DNA of 64,000 nt from Cohnella lubricantis (GCF_014212015.1 NZ_JACJVN010000051.1:1-64000), one strand, 5' to 3'; positions 24,590 to 34,895 are shown, counted from the stretch's first letter. Program-made: numbers and translations. The notes: generated by a model not told the origin, from the letters alone.

Positions 24590-26104
24590 TTACGGTCCGA
24601 AGTAGGCCTGCTCGTATTCCTGAATGATCTGGCTGCCCCCGGCGCGCTTCCACTTGTCGATCTCCTTCCGGAAGCCGGCTTCGTCTATCTGTCCCAAGAT
24701 ATAATGATAGGTCGCATCCGTCACGATTCTGTACAGCTCCGTCCCCTTCTCGTCGTAGGTCGGCGAATCCAATTGGGCGGTCGGATCCCGGACGAGGAAC
24801 TTCTCGTTATCCGACACGAGCCGCTCGGCTTCCTCCAGCAGCGGGTCCTGTCCCGCCACCTTCATGAGATTCGGATTGCTAAGATCCGCGATCATTAACG
24901 TATACAGCGAACCGATCTCGTCCACCCGCAGCTGGGTCGTCTCCTCCGGCAAATATACCTTGTCGCCCTCCTTCACATGATGCCGGCCTTCGACCCCGTA
25001 CTTCATCAGATTGGCGACGTCCGAATCCATGGTCCGGTCGAAGAACTGCAGGACGAGCTTCAGCTCCTCCTCCGTCTTGATCGCATTCTTGGAGAACAAG
25101 AATAAGCCGTTGAAATTCGGAATCGACCAGACCCGGTAACCGTCAGGCCCTTCGACCCGGTTCACCAGCGTGAAGGAAGCCTTCGGATTCACCCGCTTCG
25201 CTTCGATCGACAATCGCTGCACGTCCGTCATGCTGCCGATATAAGCGCCGGCCTTGCCTTGAATGAGCATGTTCCGCTGAACATCCTTGCTCGTGACGGC
25301 GAAGTCCGAATTGACGAGCTTCTCCTCGTAGAGCCGCCGCATGTAATTCATCGTGTCCACATATGCCTTCGTCTCGAATTCCGGTACGAGCTTCCGATTC
25401 TCCACACCCCAATTGTTGGGCGTCCCAAAGTACGAGCTCAGCGTCTTGAACGCGCCGAATACGAGATCGTCCCGATCCGTCAAGCCGATCGTGTCTTCCC
25501 GCCCGTTCCGATCCGGATCGCCGTAGGTGAACTGGCGCAGCACCTCATACAGCTCGTCCAGCGTTGCCGGCTTCCGAAGCTGCAGTTCGTCGAGCCAATC
25601 CTGACGCAGGATGATTCCCTGGCGGGAGGAGGGGCGTTCCGTGTACAAGCCGTAGATGTTGCCGTCCACAGCCGTCTGCTTCAGAATGCTCTCGCTCAAG
25701 CGCCTCAGATTCGGATAGTCGTTCAGATAGCCGCCGATCTCCCAGAACGCTCCCGACCGAATGGCATTCTTCATGAGAATATAGTCTGTGTACTTCACGA
25801 ACGTCGCCTTCTTGAGGGAATCCGAGGTGAGCGCCGTACTCATCTTGTCCGCATAGATCTCATCCGGCACCCACTCGATGGACAGGTGAACGCCGGTCAA
25901 TTGCTCGATGCTGCGGATGATGCCCGGATCCGGTTCGTTCGGGAAATGAAGCGGCGCCATGATGGTCACCGTCGGCGCATTCCCGCCTGCCATCGCTTGC
26001 TGAGACTGATCCGAGCGGGCGCACGATGGGAGCAGAACCAATAGAAGCGCGCACGAGACGATTAGGCTCGCCCCGGCCATGCGTCCGATCCGTAAGCGAA
26101 TCAT
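24590..26104 (-). CDS. Extracellular sugar-binding lipoprotein of the LplA/YtcQ type (second)
   Basis: The ~504-residue protein has a signal sequence with lipobox LLPSC and a binding domain clearly paralogous to its neighbour. Shared blocks include GIILRQDWLDELQLRKPATLDELYEVLRQF, GDPDRNGREDTIGLTDRDDLVFGAFKTLSSYFGTPNNWG and the C-terminal TDATYHYILGQIDEAGF. AGGAGGGG precedes the ATG at 26104. It ends at a strong terminator and so is transcribed apart from the permeases. It may bind a different oligosaccharide for the same channel or act as a surface sensor for the adjacent divergent membrane regulator; both are inferences. Confidence 0.9.
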   Translation of the reverse strand: MIRLRIGRMAGASLIVSCALLLVLLPSCARSDQSQQAMAGGNAPTVTIMAPLHFPNEPDPGIIRSIEQLTGVHLSIEWVPDEIYADKMSTALTSDSLKKATFVKYTDYILMKNAIRSGAFWEIGGYLNDYPNLRRLSESILKQTAVDGNIYGLYTERPSSRQGIILRQDWLDELQLRKPATLDELYEVLRQFTYGDPDRNGREDTIGLTDRDDLVFGAFKTLSSYFGTPNNWGVENRKLVPEFETKAYVDTMNYMRRLYEEKLVNSDFAVTSKDVQRNMLIQGKAGAYIGSMTDVQRLSIEAKRVNPKASFTLVNRVEGPDGYRVWSIPNFNGLFLFSKNAIKTEEELKLVLQFFDRTMDSDVANLMKYGVEGRHHVKEGDKVYLPEETTQLRVDEIGSLYTLMIADLSNPNLMKVAGQDPLLEEAERLVSDNEKFLVRDPTAQLDSPTYDEKGTELYRIVTDATYHYILGQIDEAGFRKEIDKWKRAGGSQIIQEYEQAYFGP

Positions 26105-26155
26105 GGCGTCCCCTCCTGAATCTGTTAAAATGATTATGAGATGAAGCAATGATTA

Positions 26156-26185
26156 TTGCTCCTTGCGGAGCCGGTATCCTACAAT
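26156..26185 (+). promoter_or_regulatory. Candidate promoter of the AraC-type regulator gene
   Basis: TTGCTC (26156-26161) and TACAAT (26180-26185) are 18 bp apart, 34 bp before the ATG. The match is moderate. The intergenic space is shared with the divergent binding-protein gene. Confidence 0.45.
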
Positions 26186-26219
26186 GGAAGAAACCATTAG
26201 CTGAAGGTGGGAACGACAG

Positions 26220-28550
26220 ATGCGTTCCAGAAGCTTCCTAACCAAGCTTACCGTATTCGGATTCCTGCTCTGCACGCTTCCCGTACTGTTCATCGGCTAC
26301 TTCTCCTATGCGACATCCTCAAGCGAAATTCAAAAACATGTAAATAAAGGCAACACACAGCTATTGATTCAAATTAATGCCAATGTAGAGCAAATCGTAA
26401 CGACTGTCAATCACACCTTGAATCAGGTGATCAACTCCACCGTTCTCCAGAATGCGATGAGAAGCCCGCTGACGGTCAATGACTTCAAGCTGTATAACGA
26501 TCTCCGCAACGAGCTTCGCCACATGCAGTCCTTCGATACGCAATTGGAGGACGTCGTGCTCCTGAATGAGAAGCAGAATTGGATGGTCAAAAATTCTGGT
26601 TTGTACCGCTTTGATGAATACGCTTACAACAAGGAGCTGTCCGAGCTTCTGCACGGCCAGACCAACAACGCTTGGCTGCTCACCCCGTCCAATTGGTTCT
26701 ACAGCGAGGAGAATGCGAACAGCGTCAGCTGCCCGTTCGACCTTAGCTTGGTCAAGCGCCTGCCAGTGAACAGCCTGGCGCCGAGCAGCCTGATAATGGC
26801 CAACATTCCGGCCTGCAGCCTGCAGTCGGTTCTGCAGAACGAGACGGATGGCCGATCGGACACCATCATGGTGCTGGACGACCAGAACCGCATTCTGCTT
26901 CATCCCGACTCTTCGCTGATCGGCCAGCCTGTATCTGCTGCAGGCTTCGACCGGATTGATGCCATAGGCCCGACATCCGGACAATTCAAGGCGGAAGTCG
27001 ACAATCAATCTTATTCCGTCGCTTATTATCGATCGCCCTATAATGGCTGGACCTATCTCTCCTTCACGTCAATAGCCGGGCTGACGAAGGAATCGGACAA
27101 GATCGGGCTCTACACGCTAAGCGTCTGCCTGCTCATGCTGCTGATGATGATGCTCTTCGCCTGGCTTGGCTCCCGTCGAATCTATTCCCCCATTCAGAAG
27201 CTGCTGAAGCAGATCGATGACTGGCTGCCGGGCGCCAAGCGCGCAGGCTCGGACGAATTCCAGGTCATCGGAGAACAGATTCAACGGCTCTTCCAATCCC
27301 ATTCAAGGCTGGAAGGGGAGATCCGTCAGCATCTGCATCAGGTCCGCACCTTCTATCTGATCCGCGCGTTCCAGGGCTCTGTTAAGAAGAGCCAGTTAAC
27401 CGAACAGCTCTCGCGGTTCGGTTATCGCCAGCAGCTGGATGAATGGCAGGCAATGGCGGTCATTACGCTGCAGATCGACTCGCTCGAGGGCACCCGTTAC
27501 GACAAGTCGGACGGCGACCTGCTGCTGTTCGCTGTCTGCAATATGATCGAGGAACTGATTAAGCCCCCGGATCGACTGGCTCCCGTCGTGATTGACCAGA
27601 CGGTTGTGCTTTTGTATGGAAGCGCTGCCAATGAATCGCGCGCCTTCAACTCGACTTTGTATAGGGTGACCGAGAGTCTGCAGAGCCGCATTCAGGAGAT
27701 TCTCGAGCTTACGGTCAGCATCGGAATGAGTCTCCCGTTCGAATCCGTTAAGCAGCTCGCCATCGCTTACCGGGAAGCGTTAGACGCCCTCAAGCACCGC
27801 CTGAAGCTCGGCGAGGGCATCGTCATTCAATACGGGAACGTCAACGCGGGCAAGCATTACATGAAGAACAACTACCCGGTCCTCGCGGAGAGCGAGCTGA
27901 TCGACGCGATCAAGCTGGCTGACAGAGAGCGGGCGAAGGAATTGCTGGAGCGCGTCCTCCGCCCCGTCTTCGACGCCGATCTGTCGCCGCAGGAGTACCA
28001 GATTCCGCTAGCCCGATTGTTGAACGCGCTGCTGATGGCAATGCAGGAGTCGGGTATTGGCCTGCATCAGATTCGGCATGACCAAAGCTCTATTTTCGAA
28101 GAGATGATCAAGCTGAACACCGTCCCCGAGATCGAAGATTGGTTCTGGACCGGCATCGTCCTTCCGTTGATCCGCATCTTCCGCGATCGTCAGCAGTCGC
28201 AGTATCACAACATCTCCGAGAAGATCATCGATCTGGTCCAGCGGCATTACGACACCGATCTGTCGCTGGAGGAATGCGCTACGCGGCTGAATTACAACGC
28301 CAACTATTTAAGCAGCGTCTTCCGCAAAGAGACCGGCGTGTCGTTCAGCGAATATTTGACCGCCTACCGGTTCGGCATGGCGAAGCGATGGCTGACGGAC
28401 ACCGGCATGCCTGTTAAGGATATCGCCGCGCGGCTCCGATACAACAATCCGCAGAACTTCATCCGCTCCTTCCGCAAGCTGGAAGGCTTGACGCCGGGAC
28501 AGTACCGGGACAAATTCGCCAAGGACAGCGGCATGTCCCTTGGGTCATAA
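26220..28550 (+). CDS. Membrane-bound AraC-family regulator with extracellular sensor domain
   Basis: The 776-residue protein has a first membrane helix (LTVFGFLLCTLPVLFIGYFSYA, ~8-30), an extracellular Cache-like sensor (~31-295) and a second helix (LSVCLLMLLMMMLFAWLG, ~302-319). A cytoplasmic linker leads to a C-terminal AraC domain (~665-765) with both helix-turn-helix units (LSLEECATRLNYNANYLSSVFRKETG and MPVKDIAARLRYNNPQNFIRSFRKLEG). It should sense sugars or binding-protein complexes outside the cell and activate the divergent binding-protein and transporter genes. AAGGTGGG lies 8 nt before the ATG. This arrangement is common in Paenibacillus sugar loci. Confidence 0.92.
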   Translation: MRSRSFLTKLTVFGFLLCTLPVLFIGYFSYATSSSEIQKHVNKGNTQLLIQINANVEQIVTTVNHTLNQVINSTVLQNAMRSPLTVNDFKLYNDLRNELRHMQSFDTQLEDVVLLNEKQNWMVKNSGLYRFDEYAYNKELSELLHGQTNNAWLLTPSNWFYSEENANSVSCPFDLSLVKRLPVNSLAPSSLIMANIPACSLQSVLQNETDGRSDTIMVLDDQNRILLHPDSSLIGQPVSAAGFDRIDAIGPTSGQFKAEVDNQSYSVAYYRSPYNGWTYLSFTSIAGLTKESDKIGLYTLSVCLLMLLMMMLFAWLGSRRIYSPIQKLLKQIDDWLPGAKRAGSDEFQVIGEQIQRLFQSHSRLEGEIRQHLHQVRTFYLIRAFQGSVKKSQLTEQLSRFGYRQQLDEWQAMAVITLQIDSLEGTRYDKSDGDLLLFAVCNMIEELIKPPDRLAPVVIDQTVVLLYGSAANESRAFNSTLYRVTESLQSRIQEILELTVSIGMSLPFESVKQLAIAYREALDALKHRLKLGEGIVIQYGNVNAGKHYMKNNYPVLAESELIDAIKLADRERAKELLERVLRPVFDADLSPQEYQIPLARLLNALLMAMQESGIGLHQIRHDQSSIFEEMIKLNTVPEIEDWFWTGIVLPLIRIFRDRQQSQYHNISEKIIDLVQRHYDTDLSLEECATRLNYNANYLSSVFRKETGVSFSEYLTAYRFGMAKRWLTDTGMPVKDIAARLRYNNPQNFIRSFRKLEGLTPGQYRDKFAKDSGMSLGS

Positions 28551-28554
28551 CGAG

Positions 28555-28577
28555 ACTCCGGCCGATGCGGCCGGAGT
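28555..28577 (+). terminator. Hairpin terminator after the AraC gene
   Basis: ACTCCGGCC and GGCCGGAGT form a perfect 9-bp stem with loop GATGC, 5 bp after the stop codon, followed by GTTGG. Being symmetric, it may also serve the convergent SDR gene. Confidence 0.65.
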
Positions 28578-28614
28578 GTTGGCAGAAGTGCAGCATAAGA
28601 AGCTGGCGGTGACC

Positions 28615-29517
28615 TTAAGTCTCCGTCATCGTGCCGCCGTTGACGTGCAGCACTTGGCCGGTCATGTACGAGGAATCGTCGGAGGCCAGATAGACATAGG
28701 CGGGAGCGAGCTCGAACGGCTGGCCGGCCCGCTTCATCGGCGTGTCGAGCCCGAACGTCTTCACGTAGTCTGCGGAATAGCTGGAGACGATGAGCGGCGT
28801 CCAGATCGGCCCGGGCGCGACGGCGTTGACGCGGATGCCCCGTTCGGCCAGCTGCATGGACAACGACCGGGTGAACGAGACGATCGCTCCCTTGGTCGAG
28901 GAGTAGTCGATCAGCAGCGGCGCTCCCGCATAGGCGGTTACCGAGGCCGTGCTGATGATGGAGCTGCCTGGCTGCAGATAAGGAAGCGCAGCCCGCGTCA
29001 GATAGAACATCGGGAAGATGTTCGTGCGGAACGTGTCCTCCAGTTGCTCGTCGCTGATGTTGAGCAGGCTGTGCTGGGGGAACTGCACGCCTTGGTTCAG
29101 CACGAGCACGTCCAGCCGGCCGAACGTCCCGAGCGTTCTGGCGACGATCTCTTGCGAGAACGCCGAATGGCGCAGATCGCCTTCGATCAGCAGACAGCGG
29201 CGGCCGCAGCCCTCCACCATCTTCTGCGTGGCGAGCGCATCTTCTCGTTCTCGCGTCATATAGACGATGACAACGTCCGCCCCCTCCTTCGCGCAAGCGA
29301 TGGAGACCGCGCGGCCGATGCCGCTGTCGCCGCCGGTGACGATCGCAACTCGGCCATTCAGCTTGCCGCTGCCCCGATAAGCGGGATTCTCGGAGATTGG
29401 CTGCGGGTTCATCAGCGTCTGCAAGCCGGGCTGCTGATTCTGATGCTGCGGCGGGAACGTTATTGGCACTTGCTTGCACTTCGTTTCTTGTCCCACGTAC
29501 GGATAAGTCGGAACCAC
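28615..29517 (-). CDS. Short-chain dehydrogenase/reductase of the YhxC/YhdF type
   Basis: The ~300-residue protein has an N-terminal extension rich in Pro and Gln (FPPQHQNQQPGLQTLMNPQP), typical of this SDR subgroup, then the Rossmann motif VTGGDSGIGRAVSIACAKEGADV. The catalytic residues Ser (ISTASVTAYAG), Tyr and Lys (YSSTKGAIVSF) are present. It should reduce or oxidise a carbonyl/alcohol with NAD(P); relatives are linked to general stress. GTG at 29517 is chosen since AAGGAGG lies 7 nt upstream, whereas the more distal ATG (29547) and TTG (29586) have no good site. Confidence 0.87.
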   Translation of the reverse strand: MVPTYPYVGQETKCKQVPITFPPQHQNQQPGLQTLMNPQPISENPAYRGSGKLNGRVAIVTGGDSGIGRAVSIACAKEGADVVIVYMTREREDALATQKMVEGCGRRCLLIEGDLRHSAFSQEIVARTLGTFGRLDVLVLNQGVQFPQHSLLNISDEQLEDTFRTNIFPMFYLTRAALPYLQPGSSIISTASVTAYAGAPLLIDYSSTKGAIVSFTRSLSMQLAERGIRVNAVAPGPIWTPLIVSSYSADYVKTFGLDTPMKRAGQPFELAPAYVYLASDDSSYMTGQVLHVNGGTMTET

Positions 29518-29676
29518 CGGATATCCTCCTTCATTCGCAATGCTCATAGCAGGATATTCGGCATCCGCCCAGAAGTCGACAACCAAAAACGAGAATAACG
29601 CGCAACGGTTACCCGTTGTGTGTTATTCTCGTTGACTTGTCCTGATTATGCTGCTGGATGTAGCGCTAACTGCACC

Positions 29677-29762
29677 GAGAAGCTCGATATAATCGAGGTT
29701 CTCTCCAACAACGATGCGTATCTCACCGAGTAACTCGATTTCTTCGAACTTCTCCTCGGCGA
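29677..29762 (-). repeat. 51-bp-period dyad array C (two copies)
   Basis: Two dyads of the GAGAA-CTCGA / TCGAG-TTCTC type have their 8-bp inner arms starting at 29680 (AAGCTCGA) and 29731 (TAACTCGA), exactly 51 bp apart. Each has a 5-nt loop (TATAA, TTTCT) and imperfect outer arms (CCGAG...CTCGG). The spacer between them is not repeated. The array lies between two codirectional genes and shares its core with array D. Confidence 0.75.
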
Positions 29763-29775
29763 GCAACGGCAACTC

Positions 29776-30555
29776 TCAGTCCTTCAGCAGCCCCGCATAG
29801 ATGAGCCCGTTGCGGACGCCGCCTGCTTCGACGCGAGTCGTGACGTAATCCGCATACGGCAGCACATCCGGGTGCGAATTGCCCATCGCGATGCCGAGGC
29901 CGACATACTCCAACATCTCCTTGTCGTTCAGCCCGTCGCCGAAGGCTACCGCCTCTTCCTTCGTCAGCCCGAGCACGTCCAGCAGAGCCGCGATGCCTGC
30001 GGCCTTCGAGCCGTTCTTCGGCAGCACATCCAGCGCCTTCGAATGCCAGCGGATGAAGCGCAGCGCAGGGAGCGCATCCTCATAGACTTGCTCCTCATGG
30101 CTCTCGCAATGCAGGAACACTTGATAGACGGCTTCCTTCTTCCAGAAGTCCGCATCCACGCCCGGGTGCGCCACCTTCAGCGATTCGACCGCATCGAAGG
30201 CGAACGGATCGCCTTCGCGGTTGGCGTAATACCACTCTCTGCCCTCGAAGACGAGCGCATGGCCATTGCGGTCCGCCAGCTCGACCAGCTTCTCCAGGTC
30301 GCTTCGATCGATCGTCAGCTCGTGAAGCGCCTTCCCTTGGTACACGACATAGCCGCCGTTAAGGCTAACCCATGATTCGATGCCAAGCTCGTCGGCTACC
30401 GGCTTAATGAAGTAAGGCGCGCGGCCCGTCGCGATCACCGGCTCGACGCCGCTGGCCTTCAATTGGCGCACGGCTTCGGCGGCATCCGGCGGCACGCGCT
30501 TCTCCTCGTCCAACAACGTACCGTCAATGTCGAAGAAAACAATTCGGTAAGACAT
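29776..30555 (-). CDS. HAD-superfamily phosphatase, Cof type
   Basis: The 259-residue protein has the Cof/HAD-IIB layout: motif I FFDIDGTLLDEEKRVPPDA at the N-terminus, motif II VIATGRAPYF, a large cap domain, lysine in LPKNGSKAAGIAALLDVLG and motif IV VAFGDGLNDKEMLEYVGLGIAMGNS. Such enzymes dephosphorylate sugar phosphates, pyridoxal phosphate or flavin nucleotides; the substrate cannot be read from the sequence. The next gene upstream is codirectional with a 27-bp gap and may share a transcript. Confidence 0.9.
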   Translation of the reverse strand: MSYRIVFFDIDGTLLDEEKRVPPDAAEAVRQLKASGVEPVIATGRAPYFIKPVADELGIESWVSLNGGYVVYQGKALHELTIDRSDLEKLVELADRNGHALVFEGREWYYANREGDPFAFDAVESLKVAHPGVDADFWKKEAVYQVFLHCESHEEQVYEDALPALRFIRWHSKALDVLPKNGSKAAGIAALLDVLGLTKEEAVAFGDGLNDKEMLEYVGLGIAMGNSHPDVLPYADYVTTRVEAGGVRNGLIYAGLLKD

Positions 30556-30582
30556 CCAGCATTCTCCTATCCTATCCTCTAT

Positions 30583-31185
30583 TTATCTCTCTCTGGCTTC
30601 GTAGAACAAGACGTCCTCGGGCAGCCCGAAGAAGTCGCAGTACAATTCCCGGTACCCGGCGTCCGGGAGCGCGCCCTGGTGCATATATTTGCGAGTCGTG
30701 GCGGGAGCGATTCCTGCCTTGCGGCTGAAGGCAGCAGGCGAGACGCCGTGGACGGCGAACAGGCCCGACAGAATCCGATTGCGCTTCGCGCCGAGCAGCG
30801 CCCGCTTGTAGAACTTCCCTTCCCCTTGGAAGGCGGCGGCAATAGCTTCGGCAGCTTCCAATCCATGCTCATCCAGGTGGAAAAGAACGTGTTGCGGCAA
30901 GCCGAACTTATGCGCGATGGCCGCCCGATACTCCTCCGTCGGATGCACGCCTTCGTAGATCCAGGATGCGACCGTACGCGGCGCGACGCCCAGCTCTTCG
31001 GCCAGCTCCGACAGCTTCACGTCTTCCACGATCAGCACGGCCATCAGCACCCGATTGCGCACGGTCCAGCTCTTGGGCTTGCGGAATCTGGGTTTGCGGA
31101 TGCCCTTGCCGATCTTGTCCCGGTTGCGGAGCGCCAGCTGCTCAATTCGATGTTTCTCTTGATGTCCCAGCATGTGGTCTTGCAT
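30583..31185 (-). CDS. Protein with two helix-turn-helix domains, unknown role
   Basis: The 200-residue protein has two HTH units of similar kind. The first is VKLSELAEELGVAPRTVASWIYEGVHPTEEYRAAIAHKFGLPQHVLF (~58-104) and the second is VSPAAFSRKAGIAPATTRKYMHQGALPDAGYRELYCDFFGLPEDVLF (~148-194). Both end in a similar FGLP-VLF motif, so they look like an internal duplication. The N-terminus is basic (IRKPRFRKPKSW). It is probably a DNA-binding regulator of XRE-like type, but I know no named homologue. It may be cotranscribed with the downstream Cof phosphatase. Confidence 0.78.
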   Translation of the reverse strand: MQDHMLGHQEKHRIEQLALRNRDKIGKGIRKPRFRKPKSWTVRNRVLMAVLIVEDVKLSELAEELGVAPRTVASWIYEGVHPTEEYRAAIAHKFGLPQHVLFHLDEHGLEAAEAIAAAFQGEGKFYKRALLGAKRNRILSGLFAVHGVSPAAFSRKAGIAPATTRKYMHQGALPDAGYRELYCDFFGLPEDVLFYEARER

Positions 31186-31254
31186 CTTCCTTTACCGATC
31201 ATTTCTTCTATATTACTATAACCGGCCATCTCTGCACGAATGTAAATAAACGGA

Positions 31255-31287
31255 AAACCGCCCGGCGCCTTCGAGGGCCGGACGGTT
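31255..31287 (-). terminator. Rho-independent terminator of the cellulase gene
   Basis: On the minus strand AACCGTCCGGCC pairs imperfectly with GCCGGGCGGTT, followed by TTCCGTTTATTT. It lies 30 bp after the cellulase stop. Confidence 0.8.
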
Positions 31288-31316
31288 CTTGGGAATGAGG
31301 GCTCAGATGGTTACGG

Positions 31317-34300
31317 TCACTTCGCCGCGAACCGAATGAACTCCGCGAGCAGCTTCGCCGCTTCCGCGCGGGTTGCGGCGCTTGCAGGATCGAAGCGATT
31401 GTCTCCCTTCCCGTCGATAATGCCGGATTGCCGCAATGCCGACACCGCCTCGCGGGCGTAGGCCGCGATCGCGTCTTCGTCCGCGAACGGAGCCGGCGCG
31501 CTTGATGCGGCCGTCAGGTCGACGCCGGCTGTTTGAGCAGCGAAGCGGCTCAACATCGCCGCCATCTCCTGGCGAGCGATGGCGATATCCGGTTCGAAGA
31601 GGTCTCCCGAACCGTTCGCGATGCCTTGCTCGCGCGCCCACAGCGCTGCGCCGGCGTACCAGGCGTCCGCGTCCACGTCCGCGAGGCCGGCAGAACCGGC
31701 GGCGCCGCTCGCGTATAGGCTCAGATCCGCGCCGGCGAGCTTGGCGAGCATCTGTACGAATTGCGCTCTCGTAAGGCTGTCCGCCGGAGAGAAGCCGCCT
31801 TGTTCGTTGCCTTCTACGATATCTCGGGCAGCGAGGAAGCGGACGGAGTCGGCGTACCAGCCCGAGACGATATCGTTGAAGCTGGACGGACGGTAGCTCA
31901 CCGCATAATCCCCAAGAGTAGCTGCCCCAAGGTTCACGCGGCCCGTCGCCGGATCATAGATGCCCGCCGGCAGGATGTTGGACGTGCCGTCGGCATTCAC
32001 CGCGGAGATGACGACGGACTGCGCGTCCTGATCCGATCCCGCGGCGTATGGAATGGACAGCGCGATGCCGCCTGCAGGAATCTTGGCTGCTTCGCCTCCG
32101 ACGGAGGCGGCAAGGCGCAGCACTGTACCGTCAGCCGCCGCATCGGCCCGGCTGATCGTCAGAATCGCGTCGCCCGTTCCGGCGGCGCGAAGGGCAGCCA
32201 GCGCTTCCGGACCGTAGGCGACGGACGCAAGCGGCGTCGACACGGTTAGCTTATCGAGCTGCCCTTCCGCGATCGCGCTCAGCGCGGCTTGCGGAAGCGC
32301 AAGCTCGAAGCCCGCTGCCTGCGCGCCATCTTCAGCTGCGCCAGCCGACAATTGAATGACGAGAGCCGTTCCGTCGGCGCGAGCTTGACGAATCGCGGCG
32401 TTCAGCTGCTCGGCCGTAGCCGAAGCCTTCGCCCATCCATCCGCGCCAAGCTTCGCTTCGAGCGTTACGATCGAGCTGGCAGGCTCGGACGGTTCCGCGT
32501 TCGTGGTCGGACTCGTTGGATTCGTTGGAGTCGTCGGATTCTCTGCCGCCGTCGCCGAGAACTTGACGTTGTCCATGTACATCCGTCCGGCAAAGTCGCT
32601 CTCGCCGTCCGCGACCACGACGGTAATATCGCGCAGCAGCGTATCCGCCTCGAGCGCTTTCCCCTCGTTGATCTTCTCCAGATCGAAGGCGGCTTTGAAC
32701 TTGTACAGTCCGTCCTCCGTCTTCGCCGCTTGGTCAAGTTGGTCAAGCGCAATATTGAACGTATCTGCCGCTTGCGCCCAATAGCCGAGCGATGGCGGCG
32801 CGAACGCCAGGTTGATCGACAGCGTCCCTTGAGATGCCCGCACAGGCTTCAGATAGAAGTCGAACGTTAGATATCGGTTACTTCCGCGGGTCGTATTGAT
32901 GTTGCCCAAGACGATACGGGGCGCGGACACCCAGCCGTCCGACGGTTTGACCTCCGGATAGGCTGTCTCCCAAGAGAGCGCAGGCGATCCGTTCGCCTCC
33001 TGGAGCGTCAACGCGCTCTTCACGCCGGAGCCGGGATCCCAGTTCCAGCCTTGGCGGGTGCTGTCTTCGAATGTAGACGGCAGCGTCGGCGCGCCGATTG
33101 GATCGTGCACGACCGGAGGCTCCGTGACAGCCCGCGATCCCGATACGGTGATGTTGTCAATCGAGATGGCCTCCGCCGGGTCTGCGCCAAGGAATAAGAT
33201 CAAGTTCGTCATCGTGCTGTCGTCTGCATTGGCCGCGATCGCCTCCAGATTCGGCGAATCCGCGCGGGTGATCGTCAGCGTTGCTTGGAAGGCCCCGTCC
33301 TCCCGCTGCGCGAAGTCGTCCGGCGTCAGCGTCACCGCGCGCGTCGGGTTCGCCCAGCCCGCCGAAGCGCTCTGCGGAATAGCAGCGATGGCAACCGACG
33401 CCGGCTCCGCCGCGATGACGTCCATCGTCAGCTGCTGCGCGCCCAGCATATCCGGACGGGCGGAGGCACCGTCCGCCGACAGGCGAAGGTTGCCCCAGAA
33501 GCCGTCCCCGTACACGTTGCGGCTGACGCTAAGTCCGCTCACTTGCAGCGCGTTATTGACGTTCTGGACCTCAATACCATTGTCTTCCTTGACCGGGCTG
33601 TCGCCGTTAATGCCGAAGCCCTGGGTCGTGCCGTCGTTGAAGTCCCAGACGACGGTCTGGAAGTCTTCCCTCTCCGTCCGGTCGATCGGCTCGTAAGGGA
33701 TGCCCTTGATCCGCGCCCGGATATATTCGCCGGAGACGCTCAGCTCATCGGCTGCCCACACTTGGTCGTCGCCTGGATCGAGGCTTGTCGCGTCATGCTT
33801 GCCCAGCTCGAACGGCAGGAAGGCGGCGGACGTCTCGGCCTTGTTCGTCAGCGACCAGTTCGCCCAGCTGATGTTATTCTCGTTCAAGAACGTGAGCCAC
33901 TGATCGGCTTCCTCGAGGAACGGGCCGTTGTTGCCGCTGGCTTCGCTCGTTCCCCATTCCGTCGCGAACAAGGCAAGCCCATGCTCCAGCGCGTACCGGG
34001 CGTTGCTCATCACGTTGTCGCGGTCCGTGCTGTCTGCCGCCGGCATATGGGTGCCGGTATAGAAGTGAACCGTGTACATCGTGCCCTCATCATCGATCGG
34101 ATCATCGGCCGCCAGATCGGCGCGCTGGCTCCAGTTCGGACTGCCGACGATCACGATATTCTCGTTGCCGCTGTCGCGCAGCATCTGGATGATCGGCTCC
34201 GCGTACGACTTGACCTGGGCCCAACCGGCCGCATCGTTCGTCACGCCCGGCTCGGCGTTGTTCGGCTCATTGGCCAGCTCGTACAGAATGTGCGGATCGT

Positions 34301-34823
34301 TCGGGTACTTCTCCGAGATTTCCCGGAAGAAATTCATCGCTCCCGCATATGTATCCGCGTTCGGGTCGCCGGGCTGATGCACGTGCCAATCCACGATCAC
34401 ATACAGATCATGGGCGATCGCGAGCTCGATGCCTTGAATGACCTTATCCTTCAACGACGGATCGGCGGCATATCCGTTCTCACCGACGTACATCGCGAGT
34501 CGGATCAGGTTCGCATCCCAATCGTTAGCAAGCGCTGCGAAAGCGTTCTCATTTAAGATTTCTGGAAACCACTGCAGCCCGTGCGTGCTCATGCCGCGCA
34601 GCTGGATCGGATTCCCTCGCTCGTCTGCAAGCGTCTTGCGGCCTTCCACATCAATCAGCTGCAAGTGTCCCCCGACGGAAGGCTTCTCCCCCGGAGCCGC
34701 CAGCAACGGATCCAGAGCGGGAGCCGGCTCGTCCGCGTTAGCCCACATCGGCATCACAGCAACAAATACAATTACCGCCATCAGAGCGGCTATCCGTCGC
34801 AAAGCCCGTTGTCTCTTTGCCAA
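31317..34823 (-). CDS. S-layer-anchored endo-beta-1,4-glucanase (GH5 + carbohydrate-binding modules + SLH)
   Basis: The protein of about 1168 residues has a signal peptide ([19 protein letters not shown]...ANA) and a GH5 catalytic domain. The acid/base Glu is in LYELANEPN (~186) and the nucleophile Glu in LFATEWGTS (~289). Two beta-sandwich modules of CBM17/28 look follow (starting [14 protein letters not shown] and [15 protein letters not shown]). A Thr/Pro linker, a further domain and three C-terminal SLH repeats ([24 protein letters not shown] and so on) complete it. It should hydrolyse beta-glucans while bound to the cell surface. TTG at 34823 behind GGGGTG (6 nt) fits the signal peptide best; GTG at 34832 is possible. 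Two GAAAACGTTTTC-like operators lie upstream. Confidence 0.9.
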   Translation of the reverse strand: MAKRQRALRRIAALMAVIVFVAVMPMWANADEPAPALDPLLAAPGEKPSVGGHLQLIDVEGRKTLADERGNPIQLRGMSTHGLQWFPEILNENAFAALANDWDANLIRLAMYVGENGYAADPSLKDKVIQGIELAIAHDLYVIVDWHVHQPGDPNADTYAGAMNFFREISEKYPNDPHILYELANEPNNAEPGVTNDAAGWAQVKSYAEPIIQMLRDSGNENIVIVGSPNWSQRADLAADDPIDDEGTMYTVHFYTGTHMPAADSTDRDNVMSNARYALEHGLALFATEWGTSEASGNNGPFLEEADQWLTFLNENNISWANWSLTNKAETSAAFLPFELGKHDATSLDPGDDQVWAADELSVSGEYIRARIKGIPYEPIDRTEREDFQTVVWDFNDGTTQGFGINGDSPVKEDNGIEVQNVNNALQVSGLSVSRNVYGDGFWGNLRLSADGASARPDMLGAQQLTMDVIAAEPASVAIAAIPQSASAGWANPTRAVTLTPDDFAQREDGAFQATLTITRADSPNLEAIAANADDSTMTNLILFLGADPAEAISIDNITVSGSRAVTEPPVVHDPIGAPTLPSTFEDSTRQGWNWDPGSGVKSALTLQEANGSPALSWETAYPEVKPSDGWVSAPRIVLGNINTTRGSNRYLTFDFYLKPVRASQGTLSINLAFAPPSLGYWAQAADTFNIALDQLDQAAKTEDGLYKFKAAFDLEKINEGKALEADTLLRDITVVVADGESDFAGRMYMDNVKFSATAAENPTTPTNPTSPTTNAEPSEPASSIVTLEAKLGADGWAKASATAEQLNAAIRQARADGTALVIQLSAGAAEDGAQAAGFELALPQAALSAIAEGQLDKLTVSTPLASVAYGPEALAALRAAGTGDAILTISRADAAADGTVLRLAASVGGEAAKIPAGGIALSIPYAAGSDQDAQSVVISAVNADGTSNILPAGIYDPATGRVNLGAATLGDYAVSYRPSSFNDIVSGWYADSVRFLAARDIVEGNEQGGFSPADSLTRAQFVQMLAKLAGADLSLYASGAAGSAGLADVDADAWYAGAALWAREQGIANGSGDLFEPDIAIARQEMAAMLSRFAAQTAGVDLTAASSAPAPFADEDAIAAYAREAVSALRQSGIIDGKGDNRFDPASAATRAEAAKLLAEFIRFAAK

Positions 34824-34881
34824 TTCAATCACCCCATCGCAAGAGTTCGATCGTGTGCGAGTCCATGGAACACCTGATGAC

Positions 34882-34895
34882 AGAAAACGTTTTCT
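34882..34895 (-). promoter_or_regulatory. Palindromic LacI/CcpA-type operator in the cellulase leader
   Basis: AGAAAACGTTTTCT is a perfect 14-bp palindrome with a central CG, as in cre and other LacI-family operators. It lies ~60 bp before the cellulase start. Confidence 0.65.
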
